Assembly (NCBI GenBank): GCA_900175165.2
Contig: FWWN02000417.1
Coordinates: 1 to 42,684 of the forward strand
DNA: 42,684 bases
Direction: 5' to 3'
Source: Rhizomucor pusillus
Taxonomy: Eukaryota; Mucoromycota; Mucoromycetes; Mucorales; Lichtheimiaceae
The notes beneath the pieces were generated by a model. That model did no database searches. It worked only from the letters and a program-made list of their open reading frames with translations, and was not told the origin of the DNA. How positions within the stretch are numbered: the stretch's first letter is position 1; each line of letters begins with the position of its first letter. Both the position numbers and the translations under genes were made by a program. Below are positions 21,230-34,245 of the stretch, one piece after another.

Positions 21230-22839
21230 CTACTTTGAAGCTACAACGACGATGTTTCTAGGAGAGATTACAGGATCAAACAGTGGATATAACCAAACTC
21301 CTTTTGTGGAGCTCGGTGGCAAATGAGCGAGGGATTCTTTGATGTAGAGGTAACGATCCACGAGAACGATGCTTTCCAATATCGGTGCAAAAAGCACTCG
21401 TAAAGTCCACAGAGCTGTGATTTGCTTGTCAACTTGAGCATCTTTGAATTTCTGGTAGTATTCTTCAGCTTCTTCTGGACTTATCGAATCTTCGGGTATC
21501 TTGAGCCGTTTCAAAGCTTTCTTTACGTATACAGGAAAGGAATCGAAATCCTTTTTCTTATTGAATCTTCCAAGAACCGGCGCATTTAAACGATCTGCGA
21601 GTCCTTTTTCGACCATGATATACTAGAGGTTCAATCATTAGAACAGATATCAAGGCAAATTTGCGGTGCTTATTAACTTACCTGCAACAATGCTCTGAAA
21701 TAGTGATGCTCTAATGATGCCACAGTCTCTTCTTTCCTGTCAACCCACCTCGCTGGCGATTGGCAGGCAAGCATACGTGCTGTCGGGCTTAGACGGAACT
21801 GCAGCTCTGATTTTACGTGGAACGACATCGGGAAGCCATTTTGTTCTGATAAAAAGTTGTAGCAGCATCCAACATTAACTAGGCTCGCCATCTTGTCGCT
21901 CTGTATGAATAGCCTAAGCATCAGACTCGTCAGGTCGCCACAGGCATGGAGACCGCACACGAGCCATTGTTCGTCTCGTCGATGGCTCCACATGTTCAAT
22001 ATCTGCGAGACATTTTCAGGTGTGACAGTGTCAGTTACATGGTGTATTTTTCCATTCTTGTTGCTGTTGACTTTGCCATTTTCGCCTTGCAAAGCGTTTG
22101 CCAAGCCTTTCAATGTATGCTTGTCAAACTTTTTTGCGCCGCATGTCTGGATTTCGTTCGAGTCCACAGCAAGTACGTTGAGTCCATGCAGGAAAGCAGC
22201 TGTGCGTGACAGGTACCCTTGGCCTGCACCTAGATCCATAACTGAAGATACATTGGACCTGGCTGCGGTTTCCTTGACCAAAAAACTCATTCTTTCGACC
22301 TCGTGAATCTTTTTCACCGTCATGCCATGTCGAAGCACTTTGCCAACATTGCATTTATCTTCCAAGCATAAAGTTAGTACCTTTGCATAGATAATGTCTA
22401 TGTATAGAAAAAAGAGATATGTATATATACCGTACAGTCACGGCTCGACGCGGAAGGTTGACGGTTTAGACTAAGAAATTTCAATGTTCGCACAAACTCT
22501 TGCATGGATTCAGGCGCATCCTTTTGTTTTTTTTTTTCAAGTTTATTTTCTCGCTCTTTTTGTCTTCTCAGCATTCGTATTTATTACCTCTGGGCACGCA
22601 TACTCGGCTGCCAGATGCAAAAGCATAGCCATCCACGAGTCGTTATCCTGGCCGTCTCTCGGCAAGAGCGCTTTTTGCCACTCGGGATCAAGTTTGCCCC
22701 AGTAGTCAAATGTCATAAAGTTCACGACATGCATCTCAATGAGGTGCTCATATTTATGTACAAAAGAGACCAGCTCATTGAGATAGTCTTGCACTGACAG
22801 ACCTCCAGGGATCTCAATCTCGACGGGAGGCAGAATCAT
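21230..22839 (-). CDS. METTL25B/RRNAD1-like SAM-dependent methyltransferase
   Basis: Four exons: 22839-22588, 22520-22431, 22380-21682 and 21622-21230, 477 residues, close to the human METTL25B (RRNAD1) length. Seen: an N-terminal helical part with FMTFDYWGKLDPEWQKALLP; the HGMTVKKIHEVERM segment; a SAM-binding loop VMDLGAGQGYLSRTAA with a following acidic residue in VLAVDSNE; the family motif VCGLHACGDLTSLMLRLF; VGCCYNFLSE; and a C-terminal domain ending DPVISPRNIVVVASK. Known: the family is a Rossmann-fold methyltransferase group with an rRNA-adenine-dimethylase-like annotation, but a confirmed substrate is not something I can state. The open frame extends 14 codons upstream of the chosen ATG without another ATG, so a short upstream exon is possible. 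Confidence 0.85.
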
Positions 22840-24314
22840 GGGTGTATCGAATGCAGACAGTGTCAGCCACCCAATGACAAGTTAGTGGTTCGTGCGCAAC
22901 GGCTTTTCTTTTAACCTTACGAGCCTATTGTGCTACTGCGCCTGGTTAACTTGCTTCACTTTCATAGATACCCCTTGCCTTGCATTAAAAATCCTATACT
23001 TCTTCTTTTCTGTGCATACACACGTAAAGCTCAATCATTTCACCAAGATCTCTAGCCAAAATTCACAAGAAGAATCAGTTGCATATCACGTGCTTTTTTA
23101 TAAGCATTTCTTGGAGAATCAGTTACATCTGCGATACTTGTACATAATGTTTTCTCCATCTTGAGTATAGTTAACAATGCTTTAATGGGAACGCGAGAAT
23201 AGTATCTGGAGATATTTCTTTCCTGAAAAGTACATCTTGGAAGCGCTTCGATCTGTTCTTTACAATAATATCCAAGATTGTTTTAAAAGGACATAACTGA
23301 AACGCCGTTTCGCGTTAGGCAAATTCGAGATAGTTGAAAGATACCGAGTTTTCGAAACTATCAGTTGTATGTCCTTTATTTGCTGGGGAAAACATCATGT
23401 TGGTTGGCGGATAGCAGCTGCTTCAGCAGACGATATTCGCAAACTGACAAATTTTCCATTCAGTCATGTTCTCTATTTTAAGTTGCGAGCTGTTTTCTGT
23501 CAGCGTGCAAGTCTCCATTCGCTCAATTGTAAAGGTTTCGGTCGAACAGCCTAGAGTATATGAAAATATCGACAAAAGACAACAAAAGAGTTTGGTTGGT
23601 TTTTTTTNNNNNNNNNNNNNNNNNNNNNNNNNNNNNNNNNNNNNNNNNNNNNNNNNNNNNNNNNNNNTTTTTTTTTACACAGGGACAGGGGCAAGAGAGA
23701 AACAAGGTTTTCGCGACGACCCATCAAAAACTTATGCCGAATTTTACTGTACGACAACTTTTGGGCGTTTTCAGCGTCTTCCCGCATTGAGATCAACTCA
23801 GAGCTCAGCTCTTGCATATTTTCGCTGTTGTCATCTAATCTGGGTCATGTTGCTAGGCAGTCCATCTATTGTTGTTACGCTATATTTTACATTATTGCTT
23901 TTGAGTTTGATTTCAGTACCATATCGGGTGATACGGATAAGCTGATACAATATATATCACGCAACAGTCGATATAATATATTAAGCAGGTGACGTGATAA
24001 CCAAAAAGCAAGGATACAATGATTCATCTTAATTGGGTCCATCTCGATCTAATGTGATCAACAATGAAGTATCCACAGTCGCACATCGAACGATGCAATT
24101 GGAGACATCATCCGTTTCGGTCTTTCGTTTGTGATTGACGTTATCTCTTCAGACGGACGGGGGAAGGCGGGTAGCATGTCGGAACGGCGGCATTTCACAC
24201 CTGCATCCGCGTTGCACACAGCTTTCCCATTACTTCAATGTCTCGACTTTAGCAGCAGACCTTGGCCGCCTCGTTTTCCGACTCTTTGTTTTTCTCTTTT
24301 CTTCTTGTCCCCCT
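22840..24314. other. Divergent intergenic region
   Basis: About 1.5 kb between the methyltransferase gene (-) and the hexokinase-like gene (+). It should contain both promoters. Open frames here are short and lack domains. It is interrupted by an assembly gap of N. Confidence 0.5.
23608..23667. other. Assembly gap (60 N)
   Basis: Sixty unknown bases bounded by runs of T on both sides, so the gap probably sits in or across a poly-T tract that could not be resolved. Its true length is unknown. Confidence 0.98.
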
Positions 24315-26009
24315 ATGACAACCGAAACTTTGCAAGACGCACAGCAGCAAGCCCTCGAGGAACTCTCGCAGGAGTTCCTGCTATCTTCCCAGCAGCTCAA
24401 AGACATTGCCAAACACTTTAAGGATGAAATGGAGCACGGTCTGCAGAGCGACGACGCCAGCGTGCCCATGCTCCCCTCTTGGATTACGCGTCACCCAACT
24501 GGACAAGAAACAGGCGAATATCTCGGACTTGAAGTGAGCGGTAAGTCAAGTCGTGACACACTCCAGGGTTTAAAAAAGAAGAGCACAGCCCAACCAACTC
24601 GCTCTTGCAGGATCTGTCGTCCGCATATACCTTGTCGATCTTCTCGGCCAGGGAAAGATCAAGATCAGACACCAGACCAAGATTCACATTCACGACGATC
24701 TGAAGAAAGGACCTGTATCTCAGCTCATTGATTTTCTCGCCGCCTCCGTCGACCGCTTTGTTGCACCTTTCAACATCCACGGTCCTCCTATGGCACTCGG
24801 TTTTGTGATCTCATTTCCTCTGCAGCAGACAGCACTAAACCGTGGATCTGTAATTCAGTGGACAAAGGATTTCGAGATATCTGGCGCCGATAGAAAGAAC
24901 TTGGTTGATCTGCTGCAAACAGCATTGAGAAAGCTCCAGACTCCCGTCGTCGTGGAAGCAATAATGAACAGTGCAGGTACCGTAACTTGATTGTGTGATA
25001 GCTTCTTCTTTATCCATGTACTCATCTGGCTTCATTGCCGTCTAGTTGCCTGCCTCCTTGCTCACAGCTACAGAAGCTTGGATACTTTGCTAGCATGTAC
25101 AGTCAGCACCGGTACCAATGCAGGTACGCTATCATCCTTCCACTCTGTATGCTGGTGCAAACATGTATCTCTAACATACGATTGCTGAAAGCTTACTGGG
25201 AGAAATTGAGCGAATGCAGCAAGATCTCAGGTACTCAGGAGGAGGAGATGATTATCAATACCGAGTGGGGCTCATTCGGTGACAAGAACCCTAAGTTGTT
25301 GCCACGCACGGTTTACGATAACAGACTCAACCGAGAATCTTGGAACGCCGGCGTACATATATTCGAAAAGATGGTGTCTGGCTTATACCTTGGCGAGCTG
25401 GTGCGCAATGTAATCATTGATTTCGTCGATCGTCGCCTGCTATTCAACGGAAACTCTTCAAAAGAGCTTAACCAGGCTTACTTTTTCGAAACATCATACA
25501 TGAGCACGATTGAATCTGACAGCACAACGCAACTTGAAGAAACGCAGCATATCTTGGAAGCCGTCTTGAACTTACCACCTACCACTATCGAGGACCGCCG
25601 TGTCGTCAAGAAGATCTGTGAATTGGTTGGCCAACGTGCCGCCCAGTTAATCGCTGCATCTATGAGTGCAGTGCTTTACAAACGCAACGCCTTGGAGGAT
25701 AACGTCACACTCAGTAAGTTGGTTTTACGCCCCCCATCTATTGTACATTCAAAGCAAGGAAATTAACACAGTTTGCAGGTGTTGAAGGTAGCATCTACGA
25801 GCACTATCCAAACTTCCCCAACCGTGTGAACGCCGCGTTGCGGGAAATGTTTGGTCAAGCTGTCGACCAGATAAACATTGGCGTAAGTTGCTCATCTCTC
25901 TTTAGTGTTGTCCATGGCGGGGAAACTAAACTCTTTTATGCAGAGCACCCGCGATAGCCACGGTACAGGCGCAGCTCTTGCAGCAATGATTGCACGCACA
26001 TCCAAATAA
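24315..26009 (+). CDS. Hexokinase-like protein lacking key catalytic residues
   Basis: Six exons: 24315-24540, 24611-24976, 25046-25123, 25192-25713, 25779-25882 and 25944-26009, 453 residues. Both hexokinase lobes are present: GQETGEYLGLEVSGSVVRIY, LGFVISFPLQQTALNRG, VIQWTKDFEISG, VSTGTNAAYWE, INTEWGSFGDKN, GSIYEHYPNF and SHGTGAALAAM. Compared with active enzymes, the first phosphate loop (LDLGGTNFRV) reads LEVSGSVVRI, and the segment holding the catalytic aspartate (VNDTVGT) reads MNSAVAC, so aspartate is replaced by serine. The glucose-contacting NTEWG remains. Known: filamentous fungi have atypical hexokinases (HxkC/XprF type in Aspergillus) with regulatory rather than glycolytic roles. 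Inference: a sensor or regulator with little or no kinase activity. The substituted codons lie inside continuous, well-spliced exons, and the gene is otherwise intact, so this is not a simple pseudogene. Confidence 0.88.
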
Positions 26010-26273
26010 GATCCATCATTTTGTAAATTGTAAAAATTCCAACAACAATTGTTTGCAGTAAATGTATACTCAAATTTCCAAGTGTTCTCTTCTTTTGTTC
26101 CCTGAAATAAAATTCAAGTGTTACTTCTCTGAAAATCATGACATAACCTTATTACTGGAAAGAAACAAGGGATATTCAACTATAGTATGCAGCGGAAAGA
26201 GGAGGGGTGGGAGGGGATATCAACAACAAATTGAAGCGATGGTAAGGTATAGGGATGGATGTTGTCCTACTAA

Positions 26274-27353
26274 CTAGATCAAAGCCAACTCCAGAGTCCA
26301 TGTCCGGCGGGCCCACAGTCTGACATTGATGTTTAAAAGTTGAGTGTACGATCCATCCCACCAGCATTTCCTCTATGTCTTAACTTAGAATGCTGCTGCA
26401 TTCCTAGGTTTTTCAGCCATCCTTCCTTACCGCTGGTTTTCTCCAGAAAAGCATCAGTTTCTGAGCTGTAGACATTCGGCCTTGTGGACCTGTCGTCTTT
26501 AAATGCACCAGAGACAGACTGGTAATGCACGTGCGTTTGGGTTCCAGCGATCGATAATCCCAGTGATTTTCGAGGGAGAACCCGGCATCGCACAGCATAT
26601 CTTGGGTATAGCGTTAGCTGAAAGAAGCTACGAAGACATTGTAGCAACCTTTTTTTTTCTTTTTTACCTAACAGGTGCTGTTCGGCTACGTTGTTCTCCT
26701 TTTCAATATTGCGCTGCAACGCCTCGAAGACCAAATCTTGCTGTTTGAGGTAATCGCCCGCTTTTATCTTGAGCTCGGTGATCAATTGCTGCTGCTGCTG
26801 TTGTTGTTGTCCTCCTTTTTGCTGCTGAGGTAAAACAAAGTAATCCAGCTCTTCCCGCAGAACAATGACGGCCGGTTTCGTCAGCAACGGACAGTGCATC
26901 GGGCTCAGGCCGGATACAGCCACGTTGGCAATGTACGCTTCTTCGGACACTTGAGCGTGCTGCTTTTGCACCTTTTCGTAAAAATCCAAAACAAACTTTA
27001 AGCAGGCGGGATCAAAGTCGACAGGACACACTTGCTCGCCCTGCTCGTCCTCGCCTTCTCGGTCAAGAACTAGACCGTTTGGGAACATCGCTATAAGCAG
27101 ACTTTCCGGCAAAGACGCCTGCTCAAAGCTCTTTGTTACAACCCGCACCAGGCTATCTACATTCACTGATCTATCTTACTAGGGTATCACGTTCAAGATC
27201 CATACGGGTCCCTCGTAAGTCGAATTTTAACAATGGAGGGAGCGGATCCTCGACGTCAGAAAAGGTCTCAATTGTGTCATTGGAAGGCTGTGAAGTCTGA
27301 TAAGCAGGCCTGTTTTCAGACACCTGGGTGATTGGTGATTCAGTAGGGCTCAT
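26274..27353 (-). CDS. Whi2-like BTB/T1-fold protein
   Basis: Four exons: 27353-27180, 27118-26668, 26600-26431 and 26372-26274, 297 residues. Seen: LKFDLRGTRMDLERDTL joined to ASLPESLLIAMFPNGLVLDR, the family N-terminal BTB/T1 fold; VDFDPACLKFVLDFYEK; a glutamine run encoded by CAG/CAA (plus-strand 26788-26812); the ENNVAEQHLLDMLCDAGFSL segment; and the conserved end KLMLFWRKPARKCWWDG. The intron at 26667-26601 is needed to reach the conserved C-terminal frame. Known: yeast Whi2 acts with the Psr phosphatases in the general stress response and low-amino-acid control of TORC1. I start at 27353; an in-frame ATG at 27404 adds 17 hydrophobic residues. The start lies only about 97 bp past the VPS15 stop. 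Confidence 0.85.
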
Positions 27354-27450
27354 GTTACTGCTACAGTGTGCAACAGGGAATAAAAAAGGTAGGAGAGTAG
27401 ACAAGGCAGACAGAGGCAGGCTTTGGTGCTACCTCCCTTCTCAGGTTTCA

Positions 27451-30400
27451 TTATGCAATAACTTTGATTACACCGTCTCTATCTCCACTAATTATCATTG
27501 GGTATGGCACTTCTGTCAAAACAATATCGGTGATAGCGTCCATGTGGTTGCGCATCAACAGCTGCTGCTGCATTGCAGTTGCCCCGTTGCCTGGATGCAC
27601 GCTGTGACCATTGCCGAAAACGGTCCTGTGGATGGAGCCAGTCGAGCTTGGTGGGCGGCGGTGCAAATTTGCAAATTCGAAATGAAACTTGATTTTGTCA
27701 TACATAGTGGCACTGATTACCTATTTGTGAGCCAACCTTTATATATAGGGAATTAGCCTGTTTCAACAATTACCTGTATCGAGGCTTCAGCTCGTCGGCA
27801 TCGAGACCCAACACTACACATGAATTTTCGGCACGGACCATATCCCAGAATCTCAGCTTGCGGTCCGTGCCTCCAGTGATGAGGAACCGGCAGTCTGAAG
27901 ACGAGGTAACCGCTCGCACAGAATTTTCGGATACATTGGCTTCATCCGCCGTAAATGTTGCCGATAATATATCAAAGTCATTAGGTGCATCTAGCGCCTG
28001 CAGAAATTGTTTCTGAGTTTATGCCCGCAAAAACACAATTGACTGGAGATTAATTATTACCTTGTACAGTTCAGTTTGCACATTGAACTGTTTATCGTCT
28101 CCAGATTTGACAGCGAGGACCTCGACGCATTTCAGTTGAACTATATCCCAAACAGACACTTCATTTTTTCCTGCAGCTATCACCACCTGTCTGCCTTCAG
28201 CTCTTGGATCTCGGTTGAGATACAGTGCATTAATCCTGCTCTTCGTGTAATGCAGCCAAGATCGAAGGGATATACGGAACCGTAAATCGTACAATGTTAA
28301 TATGCCACGTGTCGTACCAACAAGCAGCCATGTGTGAAGTCTATCAGTCAATATGCAGGTGATAACTCCTAAGTAGACAACCTAAATTCAGCAATGTTGC
28401 TTGTTACGTCAACTTTCAACTTTTCACTTACCATGACTAACTGGATTCTGCAGTTTCCACAAGATTTGCATTGTTATGAGATCCATCGCATAAATGTTAC
28501 CCTTGGTCGTCGCAAATAACAGAATCGATTTGGATCCGGCCATAGTGTTCGATGCGTCTTTAAAGAGTTTCAGTTTTTACCTAATTTAATGCAAACGAAT
28601 GGATCAGATAGACTTACTGCTTGTAAAGTGCTGTATTGTAACAGCATATTCGCCTTCCAGTTGGTACGTTCGGACGGTTATACATTTGCCAAATTTGAGT
28701 GCTGATCCAGCTGATCGAATATCGACTCGGAATACATGGATGCTACCATTGTCTGAGGCAGCCGCAATGCTGTAAGTTTGTTCGATAAAGGTAATACATT
28801 TTATCCGTCCACCTTGTTGATTGTATGTAGCTCGCGAGCGGTTTGTGACATTTCTTTCTAGACGCGAACAGTCCCAGACTTTGATAGATCCATCGTCAGC
28901 GCATGATGCAAATAGAAGATTATCCCACGATATTGCCAGTTGATTCACTCCAGCGGTGTGTTCTGCAAAGTGAGCAACGAGGTTGCCTAGATTATTATTG
29001 GTTTGGTTAGATGAATACATTACAAACACGTTCTCCTCAATCGAATATACCTTCCGGCTTCCAGTTGTTTATAGTACGGAAAGGTGAGGTTCCCTGCGGC
29101 AATCGTCGTATCCGCCTCATAATGGCTGGATCACCTGTAAACTCGGGTACATGAGGAGGGAATGTTTCTCGGGCAATCTTGAGCAAAAGGTTTTGCAAAT
29201 GTCCATATCCGACTATATACATATCCAGATTCTCATTAGTACTCTGTTAGCAATATTTTCTTCCTTTGGACACGCACCTCTTGGGTTGGGAAGATGACTG
29301 GCAATGGCATTGTCTACTTCTTGATTTCTTGATATTTCTAAAAAATTACAAAGTTTAAGTCTTACACTTTTAGTACCTTGGTGAAGATATTTACCAGCTC
29401 TTTCGAGAGAACGGTGTTCAAAGGTATAATCAGTTGGGCTTGGTATAGGTGATTGCGTAGTATTTGCTGCTTGCACAGCAGATGCTGATTGACGGGTATT
29501 TCGCGGGGTGATATCGACAGGAGACGAGGACACGTAGTTTGTATCTTCCGTGGAAGATCTTCCTGCCATGCTTGGAAGTATTGCTTGTACGTGAGGTTCG
29601 CTTGCTACTCTGTTCAGTTTGAAAACCTCTTGCTTGGAAGGAGTATGGAGCACTTTTGGTCTGAATAGCGACATGAGCGAATTGCTAATAAGCTGTTGTA
29701 AACAAGGACTTACTTTTCCGGTAGACTAGTCTGTGTGAGATATGTTAGTCAAAAAGTGCTTCATGACAGAATAAGATGTAAGGTATACTCACCGGTGTCG
29801 GGCTCCTAGTATTCATCTCAGTCAACTGTGTTTCCGAGGAGAGGTCCGGTAAAAAGACCGTCATTGGCGTCACTTGTAAATTCTTCAAGTACACCTCGCC
29901 GCTCTGGCATACAGTCAAAAAATGTTATCTGATTTCATTGGTATAAAACTTACAGTCAGCTCTTCTGCGCTTTTTGGACGACTAATTGAACTCTTCAGTA
30001 AGCGCACCATTGTACTTTATCTGCATATTAAAGTTACCTTAATTTTGACCGAGAAACTTTCAAAAGGTACTCTCGCAAGTACATGAGCTTTTCCTCGTCT
30101 TCACTTGACATGCCCATATTTCGCAATCGCTCCAAATATCCTTCATCCCTGTGGCAGCAAATGGGTTGGAATTTGTCGTTGTAGCATTTCCATTACTTCA
30201 CACTTACTCATGTGATCTTGTGACTCTTTGGCCAATGACAGCACTGCTGACAAGTGATCCTAGATGAATGTTAAAAGCAGCTCAACGCAATTAAAATATC
30301 TTTCTTCAAATTTACCTTGCCGTATAAGCAATCCAGGGCCAGCAGACTTTGGTGACGATGTAGTGCTAGAAGGAGAATGGTTATTTTCCTGTTGAAACTT

Positions 30401-33400
30401 CCAGAACGTGGATCGAGGTGAGGCTCTTGTGGCCCAATTAATGGCTTGCTCGTAGATTTGACGAGGCAGCTATGTCTACATTAGATCAATGAAGACTTCA
30501 CTTTAGTCTTTTTTAGAGCCCCTTACAGGTGTTTTCACATTCTCTTGAAGATTCGCTGCATTTATCTCTGCTACTTCACACTTTAAAAATGGCGTAAGCA
30601 GAGGATAAATGATGCACCACAAATCGGCTTGAGACATATGCCTGCATGCGGAAGCAATGAAACCAATAGCACCTATTTATGCCTTGGAATCAGTTATTGA
30701 TGACACATAGATAAGATATTAGATTCTTACCGTATCGAATCCAAGCACTCGGATGGCACATCAATGGAGCAATTGTTCCAACCAACTCCCAGATTTTCAT
30801 ATGTTGAATAAGATCCAATTCAGCCAGACTGGCCAGGGAATTCAAGACTTTCTCAACAACGAATTCTTCCGCATCTTTGCAAACAATTAAGTGTTGATGA
30901 ATACATGGTGGCTAAATGAACAGCCTCGTACCTGTGAGAGCCTGGACCATCAATGGTAGAATATATTCTTCCAAACTCTTTGCGCCTACGCACGTGCCTA
31001 CTCCTTTGATACTCTCAAAGAATGCGCTGCAATCCTGTCAGTCGAATCCATGGGGAAAACACTTGCATTACCGTTTAACAAACCTTCGCAGCATCCAATC
31101 TTTATCGTTTAGATAAGTGATCATATGGCTCAAGAGCACATCGTTGGCTTTTTGCTTTCCAAAGAAAACGCAAAGGCAGGTAATATTTGTCAACAACGCA
31201 CGTTTCACGGAACTCTCTGGATCGATTAACAATATTGTCACTTGTTCTTGGATGACTGACTTTAGATCTTGCAAGGACGCATCGTATACAGACTAGAGTG
31301 TACAAATTGGCACCATGCGAGGTTATACGCGTAATCCTTTGCATACCTCAAAATCAAAGTCTTCTGCATCCATTTCCGTTACCGAGAATCCACTATCCTT
31401 CTTCAAAAGCTGCCATTCTCGAAATTAGTATGACATCGCTGCCACAACAAAAATGGGCTTCGTTCTCTACCTGTGTCATCTCCAGGAAACGCAATGCGGT
31501 CTCTGCTAGCAAGGCTATGCAGCTCGCATACGTCGTTCTGACCAAAATATCAGGATCCTTTGCAAACTCTTGCACGCTAGGTAAGATATATTCTGGGAAT
31601 ATCCGTGCATTGATGGGCGAAATAGATTCCACCATACAAAGCTGAAGGACCTATATTCAGCGTAAATCTTTGACAACTTTTTAGAAATGAAACTTACCAC
31701 TTGTGTTAAAGTCTTGATAGCATTTGCGCGCACTAGAGCTGCTTCGTCTGACAAGAGAGCCATAATGTACGGCACGAGCCGATCGAGTTTCACATCATCT
31801 GGCAGGTGCTCGCAGAGGGCCAACAGCACATCCAGAGCTTTCATCTTTGAACTCGGGAACGAAGTATTGCGTATCAAGGAGCATACGTAAGATAAGAAAA
31901 TAAGCGTTCCTGATTCTATAGGTGTCGTTAAATCAAATCGTAAATCAGTTCTTGCGAGATATTACCTCCTCCTGTAGATGCTACACTGTCGCGTCTGCCA
32001 GTTGTTCCATTAGACTCGTAGTTAGGTATATTCAAAGTAGGTGGCAATATTATCTTCAATGATCCTGAATTACTTTATATGCGAAAATACAAATTTAAAC
32101 GCGAATTGAATTCTTACCGCTGACGCAGTTGTGTTAGGAAGATCTAAGAGAATGTATGAGTTTATAGCAGCTTAGAAAGGGCAAACTTACAACCGACCAG
32201 ATAGGGTTCTCCGCCGTTGACCGGGTGCGGAGCGACCAGTACTGTTAATATCTTGATTATTGGTAACAGAGTAAGCAATTTTATCGAAATCGTGGTATAT
32301 TTGCTCAATCTTGTCGTCGGCATCATTCAATCGTTTGTTAATTCCATCGCTGTTTGGCAAGAAGCTCGAAAGGTCATGCTGCTGTTTATCACGTCTACTA
32401 GCACCTGAATTTTGCTGCATGTGATCCGACTTGTCCGTGACGGTAGACATGTATTGATGCAAAAAGGTATAAAAATAATCTGGGAATGCTTTGCCGCGCC
32501 ATTCTGCAAGATATTCTTCTGCTGAGAATCGAGACTTCGGATCCAATTGAATCATATGCCGAATTAGACTCTACAGTGACAATACATACTGAGTCTAAGC
32601 CAATTAAAACAAAAGTCTAGAGTTTAGAGTGTACCCGAATAGGCTCATCCTCGATCTTATCCAAGGTTGCATCCGGACTGTATTCTCCACTTTTATATTT
32701 GAATAATTGTGATAGCGAGAAGATCGACGTTCCCTCTAGAAAGAGTTCAGCAATGACGCATCTGTTGAAATCACTCGTTAACACATTTTCGTGATAAAGA
32801 TATCAAGAGCACATTCCTACCCTACGGAGAAGATGTCCATTTCAGGCGTGAGTTCGCTTTTCTGATCGTTCCATTCTAGCTTTCTCTACAAGGATCATAA
32901 GAAAGATATATCACAATCGTCTTCTTCGCAAACTATAACATACAATTCTCTGATCAATTTCAGTGCCTGCTTGATAAAATCGTTCGGGTGCAACATAGCA
33001 ACTTCTACGCAGGGAGGTATCAAAGAAGAAGGAAAAGTCTGCAGGATCATCCTTCAAAGCCAAATAAGGTCTCAGCACAAAATCGGATACATCCCCAAAG
33101 TCACCTACTTCAGGCAGATATGTGGGTTTGTATGACGCGAAATCGACCAAGAAAACCCAGTTCCACGATGTTACGAGCACATTTTCTGTTTTAATATCTC
33201 CATGGTAGACCTGGAAACTTTTGTAAATACACGTCAATGTTCAGAATCAAACGGTGTCGACTTTACCTGCTTGGCATGCGCGTCGGCGACTCCTCTCAAA
33301 ATCTGGTAGGATATCCATTTTTTCTCGATTTGTGCAAGGAAAGGTCTCGTGCTATAGATTTATCAGGGCTTGGCTATCTCAAAAAACTGCAATTCACTGT

Positions 33401-33868
33401 GCGCACCTGATACGGTCATAGAGACTGCTGTAGAAATATTGCCGTACGAGATAAGCTGCTTTTTCGGTTTCTAAAAGCCGCTGAAATGGAAATGCGTTCG
33501 GCACGTCAAGTAGTAGATCGTACTCGTCTAAAGTAGCACAGGTCTATCAGTTGATATCTGGACGATATCGTAAAAAGAGGAGAAAAGAAAGCAAACCTTG
33601 CAATCTTTTGACATGACTTTTTAAAGACATTGAAGGATCGGGCTTGACAAATATCTTTACAATGACGAGCGAGTCCCTTTGTCGTCCTCGGATCGTCTTC
33701 ATGAATCGAGCATTGCCAATACTGTTAAGAGTTATTCAAGACGTGACCCACAGGAGAGCATATATAGGCTTATCGCGTATACCTTCGCTCATAGTATACA
33801 TCGCTCAGTTCGCTCACATAGCTGTCGATGCCGGCGATCGCAGTGACGTTTGATATTTTGTTGCCCAT
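27451..33868 (-). CDS. VPS15: VPS15 / PIK3R4, regulatory kinase subunit of the PI3-kinase Vps34 complex
   Basis: A large, many-intron gene (about 20 short introns). The start MGNKIS at 33868 carries an N-myristoylation glycine, and exon 1 is 33868-33783. Seen in order: a protein kinase domain ([11 protein letters not shown]; catalytic loop [24 protein letters not shown] in place of [14 protein letters not shown]), all typical Vps15 departures from normal kinases; the linker [24 protein letters not shown] repeats at about 32000-30500 ([20 protein letters not shown]); and C-terminal WD40 repeats ([44 protein letters not shown]). Known: it anchors and activates Vps34 for endosomal sorting and autophagy. 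I did not assemble every exon; I expect roughly 1,500-1,700 residues. It is divergent from the MCCC2 gene across about 380 bp. Confidence 0.93.
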
Positions 33869-34245
33869 TGCATGAATGAAAAAGGTCCCAGCTGAGAGGG
33901 CAAGCTCTCTCCGGCGGAGGTCATTTAAAACGGCGACATCTTGCACGGTTTGGATCGAAAGAAGACCTGAAACGACGTATGCCTGTTCAGAAGGAGGATG
34001 GTGCAATTGATGTATAGTCAACTATCCACTGTGTGTATCATTTTGAAATAAAGAAGCTGTATAAGCTACGTAATGCTTGGTGGATTCAGCAGCTGCTCGA
34101 GTCGGAACTTGCTCGTTGTTCAGGAAGGGCAAACCAGGCAGCGGGTTTCCATCGTGGGAAAAAGCGACAACTTTCAACTTCTCCCTCTTTCAACCCCACG
34201 CCTTTTTTTCCACTCTTTGTTCTTGCCCTTTTCACAGGAAATAAC

